DNA from: Morella rubra
Lineage: Eukaryota > Streptophyta > Magnoliopsida > Fagales > Myricaceae
Reading direction: 5' to 3'
NCBI GenBank assembly: GCA_003952965.2
Contig: CM025854.1
Location: forward strand, 15,540,247 to 15,604,246
Length of the DNA: 64,000 nucleotides
Within the stretch, counting starts at the first letter, position 1; every line of letters begins with the position of its first letter. This document shows, piece after piece, positions 54,251 to 64,000 of this stretch. Both the position numbers and the translations under genes were made by a program. The notes beneath the pieces are model-generated. The model saw only the letters and a list, made by a program, of their open reading frames with translations, searched no databases and was not told the DNA's origin.

Positions 54251-55029
54251 ATTGATGTATAATCACTACAAGAAAAATGGTCCTAGGTGTCAAAACAATT
54301 TGTCACCAAAAGCAATAAATTTGTCAGCGAAACGTTGTTGTATCAAAATACTTTTGACAAGCGGTTTGTCGCTGTAATCATGTCACACAATATTTAGAGC
54401 AACGGCCTAGCAGTTACTTCAGGAAAAATCGCTCGGATGGTAAACGTATAGGTCCAGACAATTTTTTATTGGCATGACATATGTGTAATCGTCACGTAGG
54501 GTTATTTTTTGTCTGTTCGTAAAACATGTTCGCACGCTTTATGTTATGTGATGAAAATCTAATTCGTCACTGAAACATACACAAACTGTTCCAAAGTATT
54601 TTACATTTGTGATGAAAAAATAACTGTCGCAGAATGTAACGTCTGACCACTTGTCCAACAGTTTGCATGTGGTCACTATTTTTAGAGAAAAAGAAAAATG
54701 CCAACAAATATAACGTGTGAACGGTTAGTTAATGTGCGGACGATAATTAAAAAACAGCATGTGGACAGCAATAAACATTGGGACGATATTTTGACCTAAC
54801 TGTGCGCATGTTTATTATGTTCGGATGTTATTATATTTATTTAAATTATGCATTTAAATCTAAATTACACGTGATGTGAGGAAATTATATTAATTATAAA
54901 ATATAATTAATAATTGTTTCTAAAAATATTTAATGGTCTTAATCTTAAATAAAATAAATTATGAAAATCGTCATAATAGTACATAATAATCTTAAATAAA
55001 ATAAAAATAAAAATAGTCATAATATTGGA

Positions 55030-56795
55030 TTGGAGAATCAGTGATCTGCGCCATCAGCTGTCTAATGCGACACATTTATTGTTCCATTAGTTGCATCTTC
55101 TGTTCTTTTGTTCTTCTTGCTTCTGTTACTAGTCCTCCATCATCTACTCCATTTCTGATCACTTGACCAGAAGCTCTTCATATTCTATCTGTCTAGCCCT
55201 AATCGCCTCTATCTCTTCCCTAATCTCCGAACCAAATCAATTGATGATATTGAAGAAGTCTGTCCAATGTGCCACACTGATCATCCTAAACCACACACGT
55301 AGCTCGCATTCGTCCCCAAGACATCTGTGAAAATCTGCACTTCTGTAAATGACATTCACTCAGACTCGTGCTCTAACTGTAGTGCGACCATCTTTTCCTG
55401 CAAGTTAAGGAGAAAAAAGTAAAGTTAAAACATTAACTATTAAAATTTAATAAAGCAAAATATAACTTTATATAACTTACAAAAATTTTCCCTTGCACTA
55501 TCTGATGTCCATGCACCGTCCTTATTAATATGCGTTTTTTTGTATAGCAATAAAGGATTATTCTGATCAGTTTCTAAATTTTTCTGCAAACCAAGAAATG
55601 AAATTAATATTATGGGTAAACTCATAGTTAGCCCTCTATGTTTGGGCAAAAATCAAGTTGCTACCTTATTTTTCAATCCAACAATTTGAGACCCAACTTC
55701 GCCCCCGTCTAAATAAATTAGACGTTAAATCAAACGGAAAAGTATCAAAAATTACCAAAATGCCCCTCCAAAATAAAATTACTAAAAAATTCATTAAAAA
55801 TAAAAAATGATATTTTTAAAACAAAATAATATTTTTAAATAAAACTATTGAAACTCTATTTCAATAATCTATTTATTTTTAATTTATTTCTTAAATTTAT
55901 ATTATTTTTATTTATTTTTTAAAATTTAGCCTTGGAGGGGCATTTCGGTCATTTTGCACGATTTTCCGTTGGACTTAACGCCTGATTTAAACGGGGGGCG
56001 AAGATTGATAGGTTTTGAAAGTTATGGGTCTCAAATTGTTAGATTGAAAATAAGGGTAGCAACTTGATTTTTGCCCAAACATAAGGGGCTAACTATGAGT
56101 TTACCCCTTATATTAATTGCCTTAATTATGTATTTAAGTAATCATTACCTTAGTTATGATATTCTTAGATGATTGCGCTCATTACCATCCTACTATGCAT
56201 TGGCGACCTACCATGAACTGAGCAACTGTCAGCCTCGCTTTGACGGTTGACTTCAGCTTAACGCTATTTTGACGTCAGCATCACAATGTAAATTGTAAAG
56301 TAAATTTTAATGTAAATAAAGGTACTAAAATTAAACACTTGAAATTCTTGCACTTCATGTATAATTACGGGCATGTTCTTCTTCGGATGGCTTCACGGAT
56401 GGAGAACATTGATAAGATGCGATGATATTGTGTTGTTGCTTGTTCATTGTTCATCCTTTCGATCATAATTGAGGTTAAAGTCATCCTGAAATAAAATTGG
56501 GTAAACAATAAATAGTAAGTAAGCATAAGCACAATTTATTCTAAGTTACACTTAACAACTTTGCTCATTGCATAAGACTTAACCTCATCAGAGACTTTGA
56601 ACCACTTGACCTCATCCAACGGCACATGTGATCACACAACCGAACCAATATGACTAGAGAGCATCAAAGATGCCTTGTCATCACTGCCCGTACGACCCTC
56701 GGGGATATGAACACTCAGCTTTTCTGTAATACGTGTCTTCTCTAATGCAATTTTGTGCATCTTACCCCGTACTTGTTTAATCCCCGATGTTGCTA
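55030..56795 (-). pseudogene. PTTA-like (Transposase_24-type) CACTA gene, decayed
   Basis: Minus-strand exon-like pieces. At about 56795-56545 the frame reads KQVRGKMHKIALEKTRITEK and HIPEGRTGSDDKASLMLSSH, then VPLDEVKWFKVSDEVK. This is the pattern of the PTTA/En-Spm-associated protein of plant CACTA elements. At 55400-55030 a second piece with FTDVLGTNASYV-like words and a charged, helical end resembles the C-terminus of the same protein. Stops and shifts occur throughout, and the fold-back element at 55609-56107 lies inside the gene. The catalytic transposase itself is not seen. Confidence 0.5.
55609..56107. mobile_element. Fold-back element with long inverted repeats
   Basis: The left end (from about 55609, TGGGTAAACTCATAGTTAGCC) and the right end (to about 56107) are inverted repeats of about 150 bp that include GTTTGGGCAAAAATCAAG. 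The centre is AT-rich. The flanks are themselves near-palindromic (ATTAATATT), so no target duplication can be read. Confidence 0.7.
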
Positions 56796-57390
56796 TACAG
56801 AAACGAAAAATATTAACATACCTAAAGAGATTAAGACAAAAACCTTTACACTAACGAACGTTTGAAATGCGTACACGCATAACTACTTTAAATGGTACGT
56901 GGGCTGATCGTCTGGATTGGAGATGGTGAATCATTGCTTGCTCCTTGTGAAGGACTTGTTGCACCAACTACTTTACTACCTGAATTGCACCGAAGATGTT
57001 TTCCCCCAGCTGCCATGATGATGTCCTGTGACTGCACAATTCGTAAGACATGTTGTAAGAACGAGTGTACTCTTGAAAAGGTGGGAATACCTATGGACGT
57101 AAAATACCTAATCTAGAGTTTCAACAAACATGCCATGTGATGTCATGTAATGCACCTCATATTAATTCGTGACTCTCTGCTGCAGTGAGGAAAAATGTTC
57201 AAGAATTGTCTCTTTCCATCACCCAACCTGAAGGAACATTTTCATTGCTAATTGTTTGTTCAATCATGCGATACTTACAGACTTGTATATCAATATACCC
57301 CACCTCGCTAGACTTCTACATACAGTTTTGTTTCTCGAGTCTGAAGATGTTGATCATCAAAGACGTTGTATGTGGGAATACCTATGGACG

Positions 57391-60300
57391 TCTCTTCTTG
57401 ATCTAGAGTGCTTTGTCTTCATGACGCTGATATAAAGAGATTGATGCTCTCTTGTAAGCGTCATGTGATGCAACTCGTAATAATTCCTAAACGAGACTAA
57501 GTGATACGAAATGCAAAAAAAAAAAAAAGCCATTTCACAAAAATTGCACACAAAACTATCCGAATAGTAAACGAACCGTTGCACATGAACAACCTAAGCT
57601 ATTTCAAACAAAATCGTCCGCACACCTGTACACGTCCGAATGTTTAACAAAATAAATGTTCGGATGGTTACAAAACGTTCGGACTGCGATTGTCGAAGAA
57701 ACGAGACTTCGCAAAAACCAGTGGCAGACCATTTAATCAAAAACAATACATAATAATTAACATTTATGTATCAAATCAATCCCAAACTCTAACTAAACAT
57801 GATTATAAGCTACTCAAGTCATTAAATAACAAAAATCAAGCATAAACACCTAGTTTTTACCCGAAACCCAAAAATTTCAAAACTCCCGTACCTCAAATCT
57901 TCGAAATCCTCCTTTTCTCTCTACTCCAGCACTTTCTCTACTGAATTTCCTACAATGTATATCATTTAAGTTGTTAGATGCAATTAATCGAATAAAACAA
58001 GAAAATTAAGATTAAAAAAAAAAATCAATAAATTACCTTTATATACCTGTAAAATGCTCCAAAATCACTTAAATTAGAGCTTTGGGAGGTTTCGGAGAGT
58101 TTTGGCGATGAGCCATGGTTACTGGGTTCACATTTTGAATCTGTTCAAGAACCGTCTGGACGACTGATGAAACGTCCGGACACTATCTGCGTGAAACTTT
58201 ACCGCCAATATATTCGCAGCATCCCAACGATTATATCCGTTGCACACAACATCGTCTTAACATTGGATGATGTCGTTTTGCCCAAAAAATGATGTCATCT
58301 TCTTTTGAAAGTGTTCGTCAAAGAATTACAAATCTTTGTATTACCTAAACTACATTTTAAATCACATATTAACCTTCCGTGTAGAACTGTTTTCCTCTTT
58401 AAAACGACATCGTTCTCGTCCGGACGGATGTCAATCTGTTCAAACGCTATTAAGTTAACTTAAAAGACAATAACATATGTATGTATAATATATGTTATAG
58501 ATATATATATGTTATAGTACAACATACTACATACAGAGTGAGTTAAGTAAGAATTAGTTAAAGACATAAATATCCAAAATAAAAACCATATGTCAGCAAA
58601 TACAAATCATAAATAAAAGATGTCCAAAAAACATAGTGTAAAATAAAACTAATAAAGCAATAAACATAAAAATAACGTTAGAGTTATGGTGCACGCTCAG
58701 AGGGTCCTAATCCGAGGGCCTCATGTATCTTCTCTAAGAGCTCCTTCATACGAACCATCTGTTTCGTGAGCGTCTGCAGCTGTGTCGGCGTGGTAGTCAT
58801 AAACTGCTTGAGATCGGGCATCTGCTCCTGTATGACAGTCAGATCCTTCCTCAAATGTTCTCCTCGAGAGTGGTGAGACGAGCACCTAGATCGATGCACA
58901 ACTGATGAGTAGGATCGACTATCTTCCGTATAGCTTCCTTCAGCTCCGCCATCCAAGATTCTGCCCAAGCTGGTTACTTTATCTGTATCTGCTGACTCGA
59001 ACTCTCCCCAACATCATGAACAGGGGCCGCTGGCACTGGTTGAGCCTCTCCGACACTGACAAATAAAACGCTCTATGTAATGCGTCACGAAGTCACATCA
59101 AATAATGTCTCTTCTTGATCTAGATTTCATGACGCTGATATAAAGAGATTGATGCTCAACGGGACTAAGTGATATGAAATGCAAAACGAAAAAAAAAAAG
59201 CCATTTCACAAAAGTATTGCACACCAAACTATCTGAATAGTAAACGAACCGTTTGCACAAGAACAACCTAAGCTATTTCAAACAAATTCGTCTGCACACC
59301 TTGTACACGTCGAATGTTTAATGAGATAAATGTTCAAAAGGTTACAAAGAACCGTTCGGACTGCGATTGTCGAAGAAACGAGACTTCGCAAAAACTAGTG
59401 TGGCAGACCGTTTTAATCAAAAACTATTACATAATAATTAACATTTATGTATCAAATCAATCCCAAACTCTAACTAAACATGATAATAAGCTACTCAAGT
59501 CATTAAATAACAAAAATCAAGCATAAACACCTAGTTTTTACCCGAAACCCAAAAATTTCAAAACTTCCGTACCTCAAATCTTCGAAATCCTCCTTTTCTC
59601 TCTACTCCAACACTGTCTCTACTGAATTTCCTACAATGTATATTCATTTAATTTGTTAGATGCAATTAATCGAATAAACACAAGAAAATTAAGATTAAAA
59701 CAAAAAAAAATCAATAAATTACCTTTACATACGTAAAATGCTCCAAAATCACTTAAATTAGAGCTTTGGGAGGTTTCGAGAGAGTTTTGGAGATCGAGCC
59801 ATGGTTACTGGGTTCACGTTTTGAATCTGTTCAAGAACCGTCTGGACGACTGATGAAACGTCCGGACACTATCTGCGTGAAACTTTACCGCCAATATATT
59901 CGCAGCATCCCAACGATTATATCCGTTGCACACAACATCGTCTTAACATTGGATGATGTCGTTTTGACCGAACAAAAATGATGTCATCTTCTTTTGAAAG
60001 TGTTCAAACGATCAAGGCAGAATTACAAATCTTTGTATTACCTAAACTACAGCATTTTAAATTCACATATTAACCTTGCCAACGGACACATCATCTGGAC
60101 GTGTAGAACAACACTGTTTTCCTCTTTAAAACGACATCGTTTTCTCGTCCGGACGGATGTCTATATGTTCAAACGCTATTAAGTTAACTATATAAAGTTC
60201 GTATTATTCTTGTAATCATACAACATTACATGCAAATGTATATCATTCTTTCTCACCTTAATCGTACAGTATCAACATATGTATGATATATATATATGAG

Positions 60301-60870
60301 ATATATATATGTTATAGTACAACATCTATCTATACTTAAGTTAATATATTGAGTTAAGTAAGAATTAGTTAAAGTTAATCAACATAAATATCCAAAATAA
60401 AAACCATATGTCTACAAATACAAATCCATAAATAAAAGATGTCCAAAAAACATAGTGTAAAATAAAACTAATAAAGCAATAAACAAAAATAACGTTAGAG
60501 TTATGGTGCACGCTCAGAGGGTCCTAATCCGAGGGCCTCATGTATCTTCTCTAAGAGCTCCTTCATACGAACCATCTGTTTCGTGAGCGTCTGCAGCTGT
60601 GTCGGCGTGGTAGTCATAAACTGCTTGAGATCGGGCATCTGCTCCTGTATGACAGTCAGATCCTTCCGTATAGTGGCGATGTTCTCCTCGAGAGTGTGCA
60701 CTAGATCGACGCACAACCGATGAGTAGGATCGACTATCTTCCAGCTTCCTTCAGCTCCGCCATCCAAGAGTCTGCCCAGCTGGTTACTTTATCTGTATCT
60801 GCTGACTCGAACTCTCCCCTGCATCATGAACAAGGGACGCTGGCACTGGCTGACCCTCACTGGCACTGAC
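57391..60870. repeat. 1.7-kb tandem duplication
   Basis: Copy A runs from 57391 to about 59060 and copy B from 59108 to about 60870. Both start TCTCTTCTTGATCTAGA and share long stretches such as GAAACGAGACTTCGCAAAAA, TAGAGCTTTGGGAGGTTTCG and GGTGCACGCTCAGAGGGTCC. Each copy has its own small indels, and B has about 110 extra bases near 60190-60300. Confidence 0.88.
58684..58968 (-). pseudogene. Coiled-coil C-terminal fragment, copy A
   Basis: A minus-strand frame whose C-terminal ~45 residues (KDLTVIQEQMPDLKQF to the GLGPSERAP end) form a coiled-coil-like tail. It is nearly identical to that of copy B. Its N-terminal part is scrambled by shifts. It lacks the upstream domain present next to copy B. 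Confidence 0.6.
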
Positions 60871-61632
60871 ACCTTGTCATAGCTGCTGTCGTCAAAGCTG
60901 AGCTGTGGAATGGCTCAAAGTGGTCCGACAAATTGCACCCAGAGGATTCTTCCTATCCACATACAAACCATTAACAATGCCAACATCATGAAGAAACTGT
61001 GTCATGAGAAGTCCATATGGCAACCTAGAGCTCGATGGTGTCTTTGCTTCCTTTCGCAGAGTCATGAAAATGTAGAAAGGCAAATCCACAATCAGCCCTC
61101 TAGTGACGATCAGCATCAGCTCGCCCCGTGCTATAGGACACTCTATCATGTGCACTCTCAGCTCGATGTTGTAGGTGAACATCAGATGCAAGATAAGCCA
61201 GAATGGGGTCATCTCATTCATTCTGGCGAAGGATCCGACAACCACACACATCCTCTGCAATGTACGGAAGATGTCCTCTCGACTGGGCTTCATTGGGATG
61301 TCCATGGCAATGGCTCCAATCGTCCCTTTGCATAACATGAATGCTACGAACATGTCCACCGACAAGTGCATCGACTATCTGCAATGTCCAGAGTGGTGCA
61401 TCGCTATCTCTATAGATGTTCTGTTAAAATTCTTCATAGATGTTTGTCTTATTATCAATAACGCTGACCATGCTCCATCCATGAATTTCATTTCCTCAAA
61501 CAAAACACAAAATCACGCTCCACGATCACTATAACAAATCGAAGTTGTTTTTTGTTGCTCCTCCAGCAGGGGCTGTTGCCTAGAGCTCGAGGAGCTAGAA
61601 CTAGTAGTGGCTAAACACTGGCGATTCGACAT
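60503..61632 (-). pseudogene. Plant transposon-associated protein, decayed (copy B)
   Basis: A minus-strand reading begins at about 61632 (MSNRQCLATTSSSS). A stop and shifts follow. From 61371 to 60892 the frame has PFWLILHLMFTYNI, RGELMLIVTRGLIVDLPFYI and LPYGLLMTQFLHDVG, which match the pattern of the 'putative plant transposon protein' family (PF20167-like). It ends in the coiled-coil tail at 60767-60501, with stops between. Its role in the element is unknown, and the family call rests on motif order only. Confidence 0.5.
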
Positions 61633-62250
61633 TCCTTAATTTGTTGAAAAAACAAACAATAGTACAAATAAGTCAAAACGGTGTAGTTTCAAAAAATGAA
61701 CAAAACGTTCGGATGCAAAAATCATACATTCGGAAGTCTAAAACAAATTATCTTATAAAATAAAACGATGTCATCGAAACAAATAACTGCGGGCACAGTT
61801 CCAAAAAATACGTCCAGCCAAGTATAAAATAGTCACTTCAAAAACAGTAACAGTCCACACTGAAATAACTGTGCATACACATGACACACAAACGAATATC
61901 ATATGTTCTAAACAACAACGTATAAGACCTAAACGTCTGCACGGTGAGGAATGTCGTCCGAACTGGAAGATTTCAATCTAACTATAACAAATATCATATT
62001 AACAAAACGACGACGTCTAAGCCCTATACGTGCGCAAGGGGAACACCAAACGTTCAGACGATATAAAAATAATAAAAATACTTAATAGTAACCCTCCGAA
62101 GGCTCAAAAACGTTCTGACGGATCGGGGAAATGAACGAGCCGACTCAGCCATGACCGGTCTCCTTCCCACCTCACAACCACCCAAAAACAATGCCAAATT
62201 TAACCACATTATAGTCTAAACAATCCTACAATCCTAAGCAATCCACATAA

Positions 62251-62847
62251 ACCCAAAAACAATACGTTGTAGAAAAATTTTAATTTTTTGAGAAAATTTT
62301 GATTTTTCTGAAAAAATTTTCATTAGGTGCAAATCTGTGTTTTTGAGTGTTAATTCGTGTTTTTAGTTAGATCAAAGTTAATCTATAGTCAATCGTAACT
62401 CTGAAAAGTCACAGAGGTGAGCAAGTAAGTATGTGAGGTGAAGATGAGGTTATATTTTGACACTTAGTCATTTTTGTCATTTTTACCTTTTACACTCAAG
62501 CTCTCTCTTGTTCGTTTGGTTATCGATCCTCTGTTTTTTGTCCGATCGCATATCATGTGTCATTTTCTTTCACATGCATAACCTCTACAACCTTGGCTTC
62601 AATCGAAAATACCAAAAAATCTTATTTGGAATTTTTTTGAATTTACCATCTAATGACCATTTAGATTCATTGCATATGGGACATTCTTGCATATTAGCAT
62701 TTTCCTCCTCCAAAAACGCACACTATTATTCTTACATGCATGTATTTTCTCATAACTAAAATCCAAATCATTCCTTATCTACTTTGCCTTGTAGAAGAAC
62801 GTCGGCAATTCTACTCCCAAATTTTGAAATAAATTTCTCAACAAAAG
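62251..62847. other. Intergenic stretch
   Basis: AT-rich DNA with no supported gene. A reading frame at 62457-62759 has no resemblance I can see. Confidence 0.4.
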
Positions 62848-64000
62848 TGTTAGCCCAAGGTTGATCTTGAGCTATCTAACTCGATTTTGATGATAACAAA
62901 TGACAAAACGCTTTGGAGCATTTTTAGGATATATGGTTTTCAATCCACTATTCGATTAAGAGTACTCAATTGTATTTAATCATTATTGTTAATTCATTAT
63001 GCCCTACATTTCATTTAAACACCATGACTTGCACCTAAATATGATATTTTTCATTGTAGGAGTTTTCGTGTTGAATTGAAAAAGGTTGGATATCAAAAAG
63101 TACTGAAAAACTCCAATTGCCAAGAAGGTGTCGACACATTGGAAGCAAAGTGTCAACGCATGGGAAAATGTTGTCAACACATAGCATAAAAGTCAAAATG
63201 TCATTTCGATGGTGTCGACACATGAGAATCAAAGTGTCGACACATGTGAAGATGGTGTTGACACATGGTGAAGTGTCGACACATGCCACAGGCACATACG
63301 AGCAAGTTTCAGACTCAATGAAGGTGTCGACACATAAGCATATATGTGTCGACACATATGCGGGAACGCTATTTTTACAAAATAACGCTCAACACGGATC
63401 AAGACGATGTGGCACTTAGGGCACCTCTCCAACATTCCAAAAAGGCCCTCTGCATTTCTCAAGACTGAAGACCTATAAAGGGAACCTTATGGAGAGAGAA
63501 AAGAAGACTTTTGCACACTTTTTGTCTTCTTACATCATCTTTTCCGACCAAGCTTTCAAAAAGAGAGAGAAAAAAGCAAAAGACAAAGGCTGCACGTTTT
63601 CCAAGAAGATATGGTCTGCCATTACTGTCATCATCATTAGATATTGTCTTGTAGCCATTTATTGATTTTTGTTTGTTGATTTGGCTTTGAGAGCTATTGT
63701 TTATTCATTCATCTCATTAAACTTTGAGAAACCTTTAAGTGTGGGATACACTTAGGCCTACCCGTAAGGATAGAAGAAATCTCATAGGCTTTGAGATTTG
63801 TGACAAGTTGAAGAGTGAGCTCAAAAAACTCTTGTAACGGTTACTTAGCACCTAGAAGCTAAGTTGTATACGAATTCTTAGATAGAGCTAAAACTCCCTT
63901 GATGGAGTAGATATTTGAAGCAGTTGAGTATAGTAGTGGAGAATCAACCCAAGCAATAACCTTGGGAGGACGTAAGCAAGTGCTTGGCCAAACCACCTAA
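62848..64000 (+). mobile_element. LTR of a Copia-type element, cut by the window end
   Basis: TGTTAGCCCAAGGTTGATCTTG, followed by TTTTGATGATAACAAATGAC, is typical of the start of Copia (SIRE/Tork-type) LTRs. A likely TATA box (CTATAAAG) lies at about 63473. The window ends inside it, so it could be a solo LTR or a full element. Confidence 0.7.
63128..63357 (+). repeat. Array of GTGTCGACACAT palindromic words in the LTR
   Basis: Nine copies or variants of GTGTCGACACAT lie in 230 bp; six are exact (63128, 63212, 63233, 63271, 63324, 63346). GTGTCGACAC is its own reverse complement. Spacing is irregular. The array lies about 115 bp before the TATA-like box, in the expected upstream (U3) part of the LTR, so it may be a bank of protein-binding sites. 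Confidence 0.85.

Larger units (their letters stand above)
54264..62250. mobile_element. CACTA-type element, right end not found
   Basis: CACTACAAGAAAAATGG at 54264 is a CACTA terminus, followed by repeated TTTGTC(A/G)(C/G)C subterminal words. The interior has many CGTTCGGA- and CGTCCGGAC-like words, typical of a subterminal or internal CACTA repeat, up to about 62,200. No matching CACTA right terminus was found before the LTR at 62848, so the right limit is a guess. Nested within are a PTTA-like pseudogene, a fold-back element and a duplicated segment. Confidence 0.55.

Noticed and set aside
60910-61335. 141-codon plus-strand frame
   Set aside because: It is the complementary strand of the better supported minus-strand transposon-associated pseudogene.

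Overview
This is a window of nuclear DNA from a flowering plant, most likely a woody eudicot. The evidence is AT-rich intergenic DNA, GT-AG introns, plant-specific gene families (CASP-like, LORELEI-like), a plastid-type riboflavin synthase and a dense mix of plant transposable elements. I cannot name the species.

Gene-bearing half (about 1 to 32,200). Five host genes can be supported at exon level: a CASP-like membrane protein (minus strand, 3 exons, 163 aa), an intronless riboflavin synthase with a probable plastid transit peptide (plus, 277 aa), a short conserved-looking protein of unknown function (plus, 2 exons, 71 aa), a LORELEI-like GPI-anchored protein (minus, 3 exons, 167 aa) and a DTW-domain tRNA aminocarboxypropyltransferase (minus, 8 exons, 390 aa). 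All have intact frames and splice sites. They are ordinary independent genes and share no operon-like organisation. Between them lie a Mutator-like element with long terminal inverted repeats and a 9-bp target duplication, tRNA-derived SINEs with clear target duplications (one ends 136 bp before the riboflavin synthase start codon), fold-back elements, MITE-like elements and a striking array of nine 137-bp repeats that ends in a SINE-like tRNA head.

Repeat-dominated half (about 32,300 to 64,000). It opens with a decayed endogenous caulimovirid fragment (minus) and a LINE fragment (minus). A Gypsy retrotransposon with Athila-like gag, pol and primer-binding site follows, spanning 34,732 to 53,801. 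Its 3' LTR was later split twice: by an antisense Copia-type element that carries only gag between its LTRs, and by a non-autonomous CACTA element that carries fragments of host genes, including two exons of a dihydroxy-acid dehydratase-like gene with intact splice sites. The 5' LTR preserves the unfilled sites, so the order of insertion can be read directly. Beyond the Gypsy element come a Copia relic, a second CACTA-type element with a decayed PTTA-like gene and an internal tandem duplication of about 1.7 kb, and the start of another LTR, whose upstream part carries an array of the palindrome GTGTCGACAC and which runs off the window.

I found no convincing new multi-gene system. The most unusual structures are the SINE-linked 137-bp array, the gag-only Copia element with LTRs of unequal length, the gene fragments inside the CACTA element, and the caulimovirid relic.
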